From NCBI GenBank assembly GCA_030523345.1, contig JAUNIR010000006.1:1-54274 (forward strand): a stretch of DNA of 54,274 bases. Direction: 5' to 3'. The position numbers and the translations under genes are program-made. The notes under the pieces were generated by a model. That model had not been told where the DNA came from and made no database searches. It saw only the letters and a program-made list of their open reading frames with translations. Positions 34,229-43,949 of this stretch are shown here, piece by piece. Numbering within the stretch: the first letter of the stretch is position 1; each line of letters opens with the position of its first letter. This stretch comes from Lachnospiraceae bacterium (GTDB lineage: Bacteria > Bacillota > Clostridia > Lachnospirales > Lachnospiraceae).

Positions 34229-36805
34229 ATGGTATTGAAAAAAATGTTGAAGGGTATAAGAAGACTTGTGCTTACTACAGGATTGCTGTGTGGCGTAGGT
34301 CTGTTTTTGTGTGGAAATGATGTATGGGCGGATACAAGCGCTAGCATCATAAAAAACGGAGATAATATTGATATTACGCTATCAGAAGCAGCGACTCTAG
34401 ATAGTGTAAAGCTGTATTATTCAGATTCTGATACAAGCAAGTACATCGAATTTGCTAAAGCTGAGTTAGAAGAACTTATAGGAGCAGATACTACATGGAG
34501 AATTTCCAAGAGTAAGTATATTGATAAAGCAAAGGTTAAAATGGATGATCTTAATCAGTTTACCATCTATTCTGCAGATGTATCATTTACAGGAGGTGCA
34601 GGAACATCACCTACTTCAACATCTGGATTAAGTAGTGTTTTGCCTAATGTATATAAGGTAACTGCAAAATATGCAGGTGGTGCTGACGGGGGATATACAA
34701 CGGCTCTTGATGCATCTTCAGCTAGCAATCCAAAGTATCAGATAAATGGTAGTGCGGATCCTTTCTTCGGATATGCTGGAGATAAATATACAATTACACA
34801 GAGTATATCAAACAAAAATTACTGGATTCAGGATATTTTTAATGGAAGTAAAACACCTTGGCAGGGTTATTTAGAAAAGTGGTTTGAATATGATGAGGGT
34901 GAACCTCTTTGCAAAGATGTGGAGATTAGTACTGATGAATCTAAAAATTCACATAAGTTTGTATATCTTCCTAAAGTAAACAAAATAGAGATTCCAAAGG
35001 ATTATGTATTATTAAATTATAGTTCAACAAATAATAAAGTAACTATTCCACTTACAAAAGATAATGTAATAGCTATGGAGGCAAGTGAGGCGAATTCTAA
35101 AGCTATTATTAAGAATATGTTGACGTTAACTCCAGTAACTCCAGACAATATTACTTTTAGTACTATAGAAAATACTGAAAGTGATATTAAGGCTACAGTT
35201 AATTTAACTAATCCATCATACATGGGATTTACAAAAATTAAGGTAGAAGATGGAATAGTAACATCTGATACAGATAAAAATATATATGTGTATAGCCAGA
35301 CGCCAGCAATTAAATATAATGAAGGAAATTCGGCTGTTGTTAAAGTAGGGTCATATTATGCTTCACAGTGTGATATTGTTCCGGGAATGAACACTAATAA
35401 CCCAGATATAAATAAGATCTATGTAGATATTATTAATAACATTAAATATGATGAAACATCCTATAACAAAGATAAGATAGCAGTTTCATTTTATGATGGA
35501 CTAAAGGGATATGTAAAAGTTGAAGGTAAGAAAGAGACGGAAAAGGAAATCGTAAAACTATTTGTAGATGCAAGTAGTCTTAAGCCAGAAACACAAGCCG
35601 CACTTGGTGGAATCGATGAAGCCAAGAAGATAGTTGGAAGTATCGAAGTTAAGGTTGGTTCATCTGACTTTGATATTGATAAAACAGTCTCAGCTATCAA
35701 TAACAGTGGTAGAAACTTTATTACATATAACAGTGATAAGAAATATAAACTTGATGTAAGACAGCTTATCCTCGACAATATAAAGGATGGTAACAATAGC
35801 AAGGTTACTTCACTTAGCGCATCTGATATTACAGACATTAAGGTTGCTGATGGTAGTGTTTCAGATGGTAGATACTGGACTCCATCAGGTAAGGTAATGA
35901 AGAGTAAAGTAACATGTAAGATAGCAGGTGTTGATGTAAGCGGAATTGAAGTAAGCGCATATCCATTACTTGGTGATGTTAAGTACAACGATAACAGAAC
36001 TATAACAGGTACTGTTCCTAAGAAGATTTCAACAGCATATGATGATGAAAACACAGTTTCAGAGACAAAGGGATTCAAGCTTATTCTCATGAAAGGTAGC
36101 GATGAGAAGGTTGAATTTGATAGATCTGACATTAAGGACTTAAAGCTTGAATCAGACGGTGATTATAACTATAAGTTTACAATTGATGCTAAGACTGTTG
36201 AAGCATTAGTTGATAAGGCAGCAGATAAGGGAGAAATCTTCGATAAGAGTAAGGACAGTACAGAAATTAAGTTCAAGGTTATCCCATCAGGTAAGAAAGC
36301 TAACACAGATGATACAACATACGCAAATAAAGATGTGAATGGTGTTACAAATACTGTAAATGTTTACCGTGTAAGAGTATACGGAAATCACGTAAGTGAG
36401 AAGGCATACTTTGGTCTTAAGGGTCAGAAGAAGTCTATAACTGCAAATGTTGACTCTGGATACACAGTTAAGGGTTGGAAGATTTCTGTTAATGGTAAAA
36501 CAGATAACCTTAGTAAGACAGATTATACATATTCTGATTACTCAATTGAGGGTGCAACTCAGATAGAGATTATGACTGATACATCAACAACAAATTCAAC
36601 AACTGCGAATGGTCAGAATTCAAATTCATTAAATAACAGAAATAATGGTCTTAATGATAATTCTGAGCTTTATGATGATGTACCTAAGACAGCAGAAAGC
36701 AATTCAGCAATTTGGCTTATTATATTCATGGTATTTGCAGTTATGGGAACAACATATGCATTATACCTTCAGTTAAGAGCAGCAACTTCTAAGAATGATA
36801 AATAA
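34229..36805 (+). CDS. Sortase-anchored surface protein of unknown function
   Basis: An 858-residue exported protein. ATG 34229 follows the strong AAGGAGGG at 34218-34225; upstream in-frame codons lie in the leader. Residues 1-35 are a signal peptide (KKMLKGIRR, hydrophobic core, cleavage near VWADT). The bulk is Ser/Thr/Lys/Asp-rich beta-type sequence without a family I recognise. The end is a sorting signal: VPKTAE at 818-823, a hydrophobic span (about 827-850) and a short tail with Arg and Lys. The motif varies from LPxTG in having Ala after PKT. The sortase gene overlaps it by 11 bases and is its probable partner. Confidence 0.85.
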   Translation: MVLKKMLKGIRRLVLTTGLLCGVGLFLCGNDVWADTSASIIKNGDNIDITLSEAATLDSVKLYYSDSDTSKYIEFAKAELEELIGADTTWRISKSKYIDKAKVKMDDLNQFTIYSADVSFTGGAGTSPTSTSGLSSVLPNVYKVTAKYAGGADGGYTTALDASSASNPKYQINGSADPFFGYAGDKYTITQSISNKNYWIQDIFNGSKTPWQGYLEKWFEYDEGEPLCKDVEISTDESKNSHKFVYLPKVNKIEIPKDYVLLNYSSTNNKVTIPLTKDNVIAMEASEANSKAIIKNMLTLTPVTPDNITFSTIENTESDIKATVNLTNPSYMGFTKIKVEDGIVTSDTDKNIYVYSQTPAIKYNEGNSAVVKVGSYYASQCDIVPGMNTNNPDINKIYVDIINNIKYDETSYNKDKIAVSFYDGLKGYVKVEGKKETEKEIVKLFVDASSLKPETQAALGGIDEAKKIVGSIEVKVGSSDFDIDKTVSAINNSGRNFITYNSDKKYKLDVRQLILDNIKDGNNSKVTSLSASDITDIKVADGSVSDGRYWTPSGKVMKSKVTCKIAGVDVSGIEVSAYPLLGDVKYNDNRTITGTVPKKISTAYDDENTVSETKGFKLILMKGSDEKVEFDRSDIKDLKLESDGDYNYKFTIDAKTVEALVDKAADKGEIFDKSKDSTEIKFKVIPSGKKANTDDTTYANKDVNGVTNTVNVYRVRVYGNHVSEKAYFGLKGQKKSITANVDSGYTVKGWKISVNGKTDNLSKTDYTYSDYSIEGATQIEIMTDTSTTNSTTANGQNSNSLNNRNNGLNDNSELYDDVPKTAESNSAIWLIIFMVFAVMGTTYALYLQLRAATSKNDK

Positions 36806-37799
36806 GTATACGCACTTAAGAACTGGTAAAAAGCAGGCATTGCCCGGTAAGCCTTTTTACAGGACTTTAGGGCCACATGCAGAGATTTCAGATTATACAG
36901 TGGAGCAGGGTGAATTTGCTCCACTGCTTTTTGTATGTTTTTTCATAGTAACAATATTTTCATCAGCGCTTTGCCTCTATAGATTCGGAGGAATGCAGTT
37001 CCATTATAATGATCAGATGAAGGAACTTCAGCAGGTTAAAGAATCCCTTGATGATACAACTCAGGAAGAGATTGTCTATGAGAGCGATTATTCAGAAGAA
37101 GCAGCTGAAATCGCATCTACAGCAGAGGGAGAATATGGTCTTAGAAAAAGAAATCATGTTCAGACGATGGATTCTCCGGAAATGCTTTCTAGTATGCGTG
37201 AACTCTACGAGATGAATCCAGATGTGATTGGATGGCTTAAAATTGAGGACACGAACATTGATTACAACCTCATGCAGTGTAAGGAAGATGAGAAATTCTA
37301 CTTAGACAGAGATTTCATGAAGAACTATTCTGCTAATGGTTCGCTTATATTAGATAATGATTCTGACATAGGATCAGGAACAAGAGTAAATGCTTATGAT
37401 GACGGAACACTTCCATCAACAAACCTCATCATACATGGTCATAACATGAAAAGTGGTGCTATGTTTGGTAATCTTGATAAGTATCGTCAGCAGGAGTATG
37501 AGCAGAAACACAATATTATCCGACTCACAACTTTATATGAAGAGCGTGAATACGAAATAATGGCCGTATGTTTATCACAAGTATACTTAAAGTCTCAGAC
37601 AGATGTTTTTAAGTACTACAAATTTTTTGAGGCATATAACAAAGAAGAATTCGATTATTTTTATGACAATATTAAGAAATTACAGCTATATGACACAGGT
37701 GTAACCGCGGAGTATGGTGATGAATTCATTACGCTTTCGGTTTGTGCCTACCATGTAGAGAATGGTCGACTTGTTGTAGTCGGAAAACGAATAAAATAA
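36795..37799 (+). CDS. Class B sortase
   Basis: A 334-residue membrane-anchored transpeptidase. After a cytoplasmic 40-residue tail comes one span (about 42-62), a charged stalk, and the catalytic domain. Catalytic residues: His216 in IIHGHNMKSG, Cys317 in TLSVCAY, and Arg332 in VVVGKRIK. The HGHNM and TLSxC forms, and the long helix before the domain, fit class B. It should cleave the VPKTAE-type signal of the surface protein encoded just upstream and attach it to the wall. ATG 36795 overlaps the upstream stop, so the two are made together. Confidence 0.93.
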   Translation: MINKYTHLRTGKKQALPGKPFYRTLGPHAEISDYTVEQGEFAPLLFVCFFIVTIFSSALCLYRFGGMQFHYNDQMKELQQVKESLDDTTQEEIVYESDYSEEAAEIASTAEGEYGLRKRNHVQTMDSPEMLSSMRELYEMNPDVIGWLKIEDTNIDYNLMQCKEDEKFYLDRDFMKNYSANGSLILDNDSDIGSGTRVNAYDDGTLPSTNLIIHGHNMKSGAMFGNLDKYRQQEYEQKHNIIRLTTLYEEREYEIMAVCLSQVYLKSQTDVFKYYKFFEAYNKEEFDYFYDNIKKLQLYDTGVTAEYGDEFITLSVCAYHVENGRLVVVGKRIK

Positions 37800-37818
37800 C
37801 GCATAAGAAGGAACAAAA

Positions 37819-38928
37819 ATGACTCGCAGGGAACTTATTAGCACAGAAATTGAATTACCAAAGGACGAAGTATATTATCAGATAAAGCGTATTATTGATA
37901 ATCTTCCAAAGCCAGTTGATGGTCTTGGGAAGTTTGAAGATCTTATATGTAAAATCGGTAGTATGCAAGACACTATTCATCCGGATATTAAAGAAAAAGC
38001 ACTTGTAGTAATGTGTGCGGATAATGGAATTCTTGAAGAAGGTGTTACAGAAGTTGGCGGATATATGACGGGTCTTATCTGTAAGAAAATGGCAGACGGA
38101 GAGGCTTCTGTATGCTACATGGCTGATATTGCGGGTGTAAAAGTTATGCCAGTAGATATAGGCATTAACGGTGATATTGAGGGAAAGAATCTTATTGTTA
38201 ATAAAATTGCAAAGGGAACAAAAAACTTTGTAAAAGAACCAGCAATGACAGAAGAACAGGTCTTAGAAGCTATTAAGACTGGAATGGACATTGTAACAAA
38301 GCTTAAGAGTGAAGGTTATGGCCTTATCTGTACAGGTGATATGGGTATTGGTAATACTACAACAGCAGTTGCCTTAATATGCGCAATTCTTGAAGGAGAC
38401 CCAGAGGCTCTTGCAGGAAGAGGAGCTGGAGCATCTGACGCAATTCATAAGAGAAAGTTAGATGCAATTTTCGAAGGTCTTCATATATATGGTTATGATG
38501 GAAGTGCAGGATTTTCAAGTCTTTCAGGATATGACAGCCCATATGGAATGGGTCAGGATGCGGGCCGTATAGTAGAAATGGTTATGAACTTAGGCGGTCT
38601 TGATATAGCAGGCCTTATTGGAATATTTATTGGTGGTGCTATTAATCACATTCCTGTTGTTGTAGATGGAATCCTTCCTGCAGCGGCTGCACTTGCAGCA
38701 GACAATATCATTCCAGGATGTAAGAGTTATATGCTAGGATCTCATTTTGGTAAGGAGCCAGCAACAGAAATAGTATTTGAAGAACTTGAGATAGATCCAG
38801 TCATTAATGCAGACATGGCTATGGGCGAAGGCGTTGGCGCTGTTATGCTCATGCCAATGCTTGATATGGTTATGAGTATGTATAATAACTTAGGTACGGA
38901 AGAAGAGGAATCGCTTAACTATGATTAA
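37819..38928 (+). CDS. cobT: Nicotinate-nucleotide-dimethylbenzimidazole phosphoribosyltransferase CobT
   Basis: A 369-residue cytoplasmic enzyme that makes alpha-ribazole phosphate, the lower-ligand precursor of cobalamin. CADNGILEEGVTEVG, GDMGIGNTTTAVA, AGRGAGASD and MGEGVGAVMLMPMLDM (the catalytic-base Glu) are the family landmarks, and length is normal. AAGGAAC lies upstream. It overlaps the CobU-like gene by eight bases. Only these two cobamide genes are visible, so the organism may salvage or finish cobamides; other cob genes must be elsewhere. Confidence 0.95.
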   Translation: MTRRELISTEIELPKDEVYYQIKRIIDNLPKPVDGLGKFEDLICKIGSMQDTIHPDIKEKALVVMCADNGILEEGVTEVGGYMTGLICKKMADGEASVCYMADIAGVKVMPVDIGINGDIEGKNLIVNKIAKGTKNFVKEPAMTEEQVLEAIKTGMDIVTKLKSEGYGLICTGDMGIGNTTTAVALICAILEGDPEALAGRGAGASDAIHKRKLDAIFEGLHIYGYDGSAGFSSLSGYDSPYGMGQDAGRIVEMVMNLGGLDIAGLIGIFIGGAINHIPVVVDGILPAAAALAADNIIPGCKSYMLGSHFGKEPATEIVFEELEIDPVINADMAMGEGVGAVMLMPMLDMVMSMYNNLGTEEEESLNYD

Positions 38929-39505
38929 GGTCGTATACGGAAGCAAAAATAGCGGAAAAATACCATATGCAGAAGATTTGTGCTCTAAGATTCCTGGAAA
39001 CAAATATTATCTTGCTACTATGCGTGTGAAAACCGATGATGACAAGAAAAAGGTTGAGAGGCATAGAAAAGAACGTGAAGAAAAGGGATTTGTGACTATT
39101 GAGCAGGATGTGGCAATAGTTAAGGCCATCGATAAAATCAAGTGGATGGATTCCCTTCTTGGAAACGTAGAGGGTGACAGAGTGGCAATGATAGCCTCAC
39201 TTCCTAATTTGTGTGCTAATGAGATGTTTTTACCTACTGGTGAAATTGTGCCACATAAGGAAGTAGAAAGCACTATACTGTGTGGACTTGCGTTGTTGCA
39301 GGAGTTCTTTGCAAGTATTGTGATAGTGTCTGACGACGACCCTGAACTGTCATATTACGGAGATATTGACGTAGAACAAGCTGTTGGAATTGGTGAAATC
39401 GATGGCAACGGCATTAAGGAATATAAAGAGGCAATGAAGGAACTTAATGCGGCCCTCAAAACTCTGGCAGATGAGGAATTTAGAGGCCCATTTAAGACAT
39501 CTTGA
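38921..39505 (+). CDS. CobU-like adenosylcobinamide kinase/guanylyltransferase with altered P-loop
   Basis: A 194-residue protein with the CobU layout: P-loop at the N-terminus, His48 in VERHRKEREEKG (the guanylylated-histidine position), and an acidic LPNLCANEMF segment where CobU has a conserved Asn-Leu motif. The P-loop reads GSKNSGKI; the usual Ser/Thr after Gly-Lys is replaced by Ile14. That residue normally binds Mg, so kinase activity may be weak or lost. CobU converts adenosylcobinamide to its GDP form. The gene overlaps cobT by eight bases, which supports a cobamide role. Confidence 0.75.
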   Translation: MIKVVYGSKNSGKIPYAEDLCSKIPGNKYYLATMRVKTDDDKKKVERHRKEREEKGFVTIEQDVAIVKAIDKIKWMDSLLGNVEGDRVAMIASLPNLCANEMFLPTGEIVPHKEVESTILCGLALLQEFFASIVIVSDDDPELSYYGDIDVEQAVGIGEIDGNGIKEYKEAMKELNAALKTLADEEFRGPFKTS

Positions 39506-39564
39506 TAAACTAAAAATTTGGTGATATTATTTACATAACTATTTATTGTATTTGAGGATTTGTT

Positions 39565-40077
39565 ATGACGATATCTCCAGTTGGTTTTTCATCATATCAA
39601 AACTACATAGGTGGAATCTCAGGTGTAGGTAGTGTTGGCCAGACAGAAGATGTTAAGAAGCCAGTACTGAACCCTGGGGAATCCGACGTAAAGGCAGCCG
39701 GAAGAACATCGGCACCTTCCGAATGTGAGACATGTAAGAATCGTAAGTACCAGGACGGTTCTGATGAAATGGTATCATTTAAGTCAGCAGCTCACATTTC
39801 TCCAGAGGCATCGGCTTCAGCAGTAAGAGGTCATGAACAGGAGCATGTATCTAATGCTTATAAAAAGGCATCTACAGATAACGGTAAGGTTCTACAGGCT
39901 AGTGTTTCTTTAAAAACTGCAATATGTCCGGAATGTGGAAGGTCATATGTCGCAGGTGGAAAGACAAGGACTAAAATAAAGTATTCTAAAGATGCGGATA
40001 CTAATCCATATGCTAAGGATAGGAAGGCAATTCAGGGGGATGCTTTAAGAGGCATGAATCTTGATTTGGCTGTATAA
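39565..40077 (+). CDS. Putative zinc metalloprotease-like protein (SprA-related family)
   Basis: A 170-residue protein. SECETCKNRKYQDGS (C54, C57), then SFKSAAHISPEASASAVRGH and HEQEH (His90, Glu91, His94) form the core of small SprA-related, HEXXH-containing proteins. A second CxxC (C121, C124 in CPECG) may bind another zinc. No signal peptide is seen. Known members are poorly characterised; proteolysis has not been shown from sequence alone. GAGGATTTG lies before the ATG, and a strong terminator follows the stop. Confidence 0.72.
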   Translation: MTISPVGFSSYQNYIGGISGVGSVGQTEDVKKPVLNPGESDVKAAGRTSAPSECETCKNRKYQDGSDEMVSFKSAAHISPEASASAVRGHEQEHVSNAYKKASTDNGKVLQASVSLKTAICPECGRSYVAGGKTRTKIKYSKDADTNPYAKDRKAIQGDALRGMNLDLAV

Positions 40078-40089
40078 GTTAGAGATTAC

Positions 40090-40124
40090 GTCGGGTAAGG
40101 TTGTCTTGCCCGACTTTTTATTTT
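40090..40124 (+). terminator. Intrinsic terminator
   Basis: GTCGGGTAAG (40090-40099) pairs with CTTGCCCGAC (40105-40114), one G-U pair, loop GTTGT, followed by TTTTTATTTT. This is the first clear intrinsic terminator met on the + strand in the window. Confidence 0.9.
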
Positions 40125-40148
40125 CAATATATTTCTTGGGGAGAATAA

Positions 40149-40946
40149 ATGAGAAAACCTAGAGAACTTAAAATGATGGCGCGTCAGCGTATAACAAGGA
40201 ATTTTGGAACATTAGTGGGAGCAACAGCAATCTATGGTGGAATCTACGGATTTGTAATTATAGCTATTGTTCTTTCATATACACTTAATTTAATTACAAA
40301 GGGTGTTTTTACATCATATGCATCAGTTGAGATGTTTATGGAATCTACAAGGAACTCCTTTTCATTCTATCTAATAACTGAAGGTGTATTAGTGTTAGTT
40401 TCTGCTCTTATGAGTACACTATCCGTAGCTATTTATTATATGTGTCTTAAAAGCGTAAGAGGCCAGGAAACAAAGCTTTCAGATATTTTATATGTAGTAA
40501 GACATAATCCTGACAAAGTAATTCTCATATACCTAATTCAGGAGCTTATATTATTCCTTGCTAGCACACCAGCAAACCTTATGTCATACTTCGTGGATAT
40601 AGATGCAAATATTACTTATCAAATTATATTTTTTGCATTCACGATATTCAGTTATGTTGCCGATATAATAGTTATAGCCCTTTTTTCTATGGCGATGTTT
40701 GTTTACATTGATGATCCTGAGAAGGGGGTTATTCAGTGCATAGAAATTAGTATGCATGCTATGAAGAATAAAATAACAAGCTATATGTGGCTGATTATAA
40801 GCTTTATACCTTTATATATTTTGGCGTCACTTAGCTTTTTCGTGCTATACCTTTTTGTATTTCCGTATATGCACGCAACAGTTGCATTGTATTATATGCA
40901 GCTTAATGGGGAACTTGGGAGTACTATAGATGTTACAATTGAGTAA
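40149..40946 (+). CDS. DUF975-like integral membrane protein
   Basis: A 265-residue protein with about six hydrophobic spans. RELKMMARQRITRNFGTLVG at the start, a basic amphipathic segment leading into span 1, resembles DUF975 proteins, as does a later ISMHAMKNKITSYMWL element. Function unknown; family membership is by general layout. GGGGAG precedes the ATG, 25 bases after the terminator. It overlaps the CAP-domain lipoprotein gene by 17 bases. Confidence 0.6.
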   Translation: MRKPRELKMMARQRITRNFGTLVGATAIYGGIYGFVIIAIVLSYTLNLITKGVFTSYASVEMFMESTRNSFSFYLITEGVLVLVSALMSTLSVAIYYMCLKSVRGQETKLSDILYVVRHNPDKVILIYLIQELILFLASTPANLMSYFVDIDANITYQIIFFAFTIFSYVADIIVIALFSMAMFVYIDDPEKGVIQCIEISMHAMKNKITSYMWLIISFIPLYILASLSFFVLYLFVFPYMHATVALYYMQLNGELGSTIDVTIE

Positions 40947-41730
40947 GAAAAAAATAATAATATACTTGCTTGTATTAGCGTTTGCGTCTGTATCAATGTA
41001 TGGTTGTAATAAAGAAGATGCGGCCGACAATAATACAGAAGAGACTGGTGATGGTGGTAATGTATCTGATGATGCAGCTCTTGATAATGCAGTTGCTAAT
41101 GCATTAAATGATAATGGAGAGGATGCTCCATCGGGAGATGCCACAGAATCAGAGAACCCTGAAAATAATCAAGATAATCCATCAGAAGAGCCTGCTAAAA
41201 AGGCTATCGCGGATAGAAGCCCTGTAGAAATAACAAGAATCGAAGTACCTAAGAAAGTAGCTACCGGCAGTGGTGAGTTAGTATCAAATGAAAAAGATCC
41301 TCATGAACACGAGGTAACACCTAATTTATTTGAAATCGATGACTGCCAGGTTGAGGTAAACGGTATTTATCAGGTTAAGCTTGCAAAAGATTTGTTAAAG
41401 GCTATAAACACAAGACGTAAAGACTATGGTATAGGACCTCTTGCACAGAATACATCACTGCTTGCATGTGCAGATTCGAGATGTAAGGAACAGACTTACT
41501 TCATTGGACATTTCAGACCTAATGGATTGCCATTTAATTCAGTTGCTTATGACTATGTTCAGGGTGAATGTATTGCTATTGATTACAGATCAGTTAATGA
41601 CATCATGGAGGCATGGTTCTCAGTTAATGATAGTAGAAAACAGCTTATGAATCCAGATTATACGCAGTGTGGAATATCCATATATGACATTGATGGAATA
41701 TACTACATAGCTGCTGTATTTGGATGGTAG
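40930..41730 (+). CDS. CAP (SCP/PR-1) domain lipoprotein
   Basis: A 266-residue exported lipoprotein. The signal ends in SMYGC with Cys26 lipidated. Residues about 30-130 are a low-complexity acidic Asn/Glu/Asp linker. The C-terminal CAP domain shows INTRRKDYGIGPL, ACADSRCKEQ, GHFRPNG, GECIAID, WFSVNDSRKQLMNPDYTQCG. Bacterial CAP proteins sit outside the cell; their biochemical role is largely unknown. It ends 84 bases before the tex stop on the other strand. Confidence 0.88.
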   Translation: MLQLSKKKIIIYLLVLAFASVSMYGCNKEDAADNNTEETGDGGNVSDDAALDNAVANALNDNGEDAPSGDATESENPENNQDNPSEEPAKKAIADRSPVEITRIEVPKKVATGSGELVSNEKDPHEHEVTPNLFEIDDCQVEVNGIYQVKLAKDLLKAINTRRKDYGIGPLAQNTSLLACADSRCKEQTYFIGHFRPNGLPFNSVAYDYVQGECIAIDYRSVNDIMEAWFSVNDSRKQLMNPDYTQCGISIYDIDGIYYIAAVFGW

Positions 41731-41751
41731 ATATATATTTTTATTTATAAT

Positions 41752-41808
41752 AAAACCGGCATACTGTACTAATCTAATGATTGTAGGTTGGAGCAGCATG
41801 CCGGTTTT
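41752..41808. terminator. Bidirectional terminator between convergent genes
   Basis: AAAACCGGCAT (41752-41762) and ATGCCGGTTTT (41798-41808) are exact reverse complements with A and T flanks, so the stem works from either strand. It lies between the CAP lipoprotein gene (+) and tex (-). The 35-base loop is longer than usual. Confidence 0.8.
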
Positions 41809-41813
41809 TATAA

Positions 41814-43949
41814 TTATATTTTCATTGTAAGAGCGATTCTCTTTTTGTTCATATCGACTGACAATACTTTAACTTCAACGATATCGCCAACAGATACTGC
41901 TTCGAGAGGGTGCTTGATGTATCGCTCGCAAATCTGTGATATATGTACAAGACCATCCTGATGAACGCCAATATCTACGAACACACCAAAGTCTATTACA
42001 TTTCTAACAGTTCCTTTAAGAATCATACCTTCTGTTAAATCCTCCATTGAAAGAACGTCAGATCTAAGAACTGGCTTTGGAGAGTCTTCACGAGGGTCTC
42101 TTCCTGGTTTTTCAAGTTCCTTAATGATATCTGTTAGGGTAAGATCACCTACACTTAGTTCAGCAGCAAGGGTTTTCTTATCTTTAATCTTATCTGAAAC
42201 TTTAAGACCAGTCTTAATATCAGATGCACTGAAACCAAGCTTTTCAAGAAGCTTCTCGGTAACTTCGTAGCTTTCTGGGTGCACGCTTGTAGCATCTAAA
42301 GGATTATCACCATTAAGAATTCTCATAAATCCGGCGCACTGTTCGTAAGCCTTAGGTCCAAGCTTTGGTACCTTGAGAAGCTGCTTTCTGTTTGTGAAGC
42401 GACCGTTAGTCTCTCGGTAGTCTACAATATTCTTAGCAAGTGTTTTGTTGATACCTGAAATATATTCAAGCAGGGCAGCACTTGCCGTATTTAAATCTAC
42501 GCCAACTTTATTAACGCTGTCCTCTACGACACCTGACAAAGCATCAGACAATTTCTTCTGGTTCATGTCGTGCTGGTATTGTCCAACACCGATGGACTTA
42601 GGGTCTATCTTAACAAGCTCTGCTAGTGGATCTTGGATACGTCTTGCTATTGATGCAGCACTTCTCTGGCCTACATCGAAATTAGGAAATTCCTCAGTAG
42701 CAAGCTTACTAGCTGAATATACGGAAGCACCGGCTTCATTAACAATTACATATTCTACATGAGTATCAAGCTCTTTTAGCATGTCAGCTATTATAACCTC
42801 TGATTCTCTTGAGGCAGTACCGTTTCCTACAGAAATAAGCGTAATTCCGTATTTTTTAATAAGAGCCTTAACATCGCGTTTTGCCTCCTCGACCTTATTC
42901 TGTGGGGCAGTAGGATATACGACCTTAGTATCAAGAACTTTACCTGTAGCATCTACAACTGCTAATTTGCACCCTGTTCTGAACGCAGGATCCCAGCCAA
43001 GTACAACATGTCCCGCTACTGGTGGCTGTAAAAGAAGCTGCTCTAAATTTTTGCCAAAAACAGTTATGGCACTGTCTTCAGCCTTTTCTGTAAGTTCATT
43101 TCTAATTTCTCTCTCGATAGAAGGATAGATAAGTCTGTCGAAAGCATCGGAAATAGCCTCTTTAAGGGCACCAGATGTGTTTTTATTATCATTAACGATG
43201 ACTTGTGACTCTAAATATTTCAAAAGTGGATCTTCGTCAACTGTTACCTTAACTGTAAGTACTTTTTCAGCCTCACCTCTGTTCAGGGCAAGAATTCTAT
43301 GACCTGGAAGTTTCTTAACGGCTTCTGAGTAGTCGTAGTACATTTCGTACACAGACTCCTTTGAATCATCTTTGGCTTTAGATACTATAAGACCATTGTC
43401 AAAAGTGTATTTTCTAATGTAGCTACGGTAGTCAGCATTGTCACTGATTCCTTCTGCGATGATATCCTTAGCTCCTGCAATAGCTTCATCGGCTGTGTTA
43501 ACTTCCTTTTCAGGGTTGATATATGCGTTTGCCTCTTCTTCAAGAGATTTTTTAGTCATTTGAAGTAATATAATGTTGGCAAGACCTTCTAAGCCCTTTT
43601 CTTTAGCGATTGTAGCTTTTGTACGACGCTTAGGTCTATATGGTCTGTAAAGATCTTCAAGAACAACAATAGTCATAGCAGCGTCAATCTGAGCTTTTAA
43701 TTCCTCTGTTAGTAGCCCCTGCTCATCGATTGTTGCAAGAATTGATTCTTTCTTTTCTGAAAGATTTCTTAAATATGTAAGGCGCTCAAAAAGGTTACGA
43801 AGTTGTTCATCGTTAAGAGCACCTGTTGCCTCTTTTCTGTATCGTGAAATAAAAGGTATAGTGTTGCCCTCGTCTATTAATTTGACGGCAGCATCTACTT
43901 GAGTAATTTTAATGTTAAGTTCGTCTGCGATTGTTTTATTAATGTTCAT
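41814..43949 (-). CDS. tex: Tex transcription accessory / RNA-binding protein
   Basis: A 711-residue cytoplasmic nucleic-acid-binding protein. Order: N-terminal helical region, YqgF-like domain (GWDPAFRTGCKLAVVDATG), helix-hairpin-helix repeats (TASAALLEYISGINKTLAKN and following), and a C-terminal S1 domain (GMILKGTVRNVIDFGVFVD, HISQICERYIKHP). Length and order match Tex/YhgF. The start is ATG at 43949: a strong GGAGGG sits just before it, whereas further upstream in-frame codons read through this ribosome binding site. It is divergent from the hydrogenase-like gene and convergent with the CAP lipoprotein gene. Confidence 0.97.
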   Translation of the reverse strand: MNINKTIADELNIKITQVDAAVKLIDEGNTIPFISRYRKEATGALNDEQLRNLFERLTYLRNLSEKKESILATIDEQGLLTEELKAQIDAAMTIVVLEDLYRPYRPKRRTKATIAKEKGLEGLANIILLQMTKKSLEEEANAYINPEKEVNTADEAIAGAKDIIAEGISDNADYRSYIRKYTFDNGLIVSKAKDDSKESVYEMYYDYSEAVKKLPGHRILALNRGEAEKVLTVKVTVDEDPLLKYLESQVIVNDNKNTSGALKEAISDAFDRLIYPSIEREIRNELTEKAEDSAITVFGKNLEQLLLQPPVAGHVVLGWDPAFRTGCKLAVVDATGKVLDTKVVYPTAPQNKVEEAKRDVKALIKKYGITLISVGNGTASRESEVIIADMLKELDTHVEYVIVNEAGASVYSASKLATEEFPNFDVGQRSAASIARRIQDPLAELVKIDPKSIGVGQYQHDMNQKKLSDALSGVVEDSVNKVGVDLNTASAALLEYISGINKTLAKNIVDYRETNGRFTNRKQLLKVPKLGPKAYEQCAGFMRILNGDNPLDATSVHPESYEVTEKLLEKLGFSASDIKTGLKVSDKIKDKKTLAAELSVGDLTLTDIIKELEKPGRDPREDSPKPVLRSDVLSMEDLTEGMILKGTVRNVIDFGVFVDIGVHQDGLVHISQICERYIKHPLEAVSVGDIVEVKVLSVDMNKKRIALTMKI

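Noticed and set aside
35491-36132. A 213-codon open frame on the minus strand
   Set aside because: It lies wholly inside the surface protein gene and is a shadow of its codon bias; no family features or ribosome binding site.
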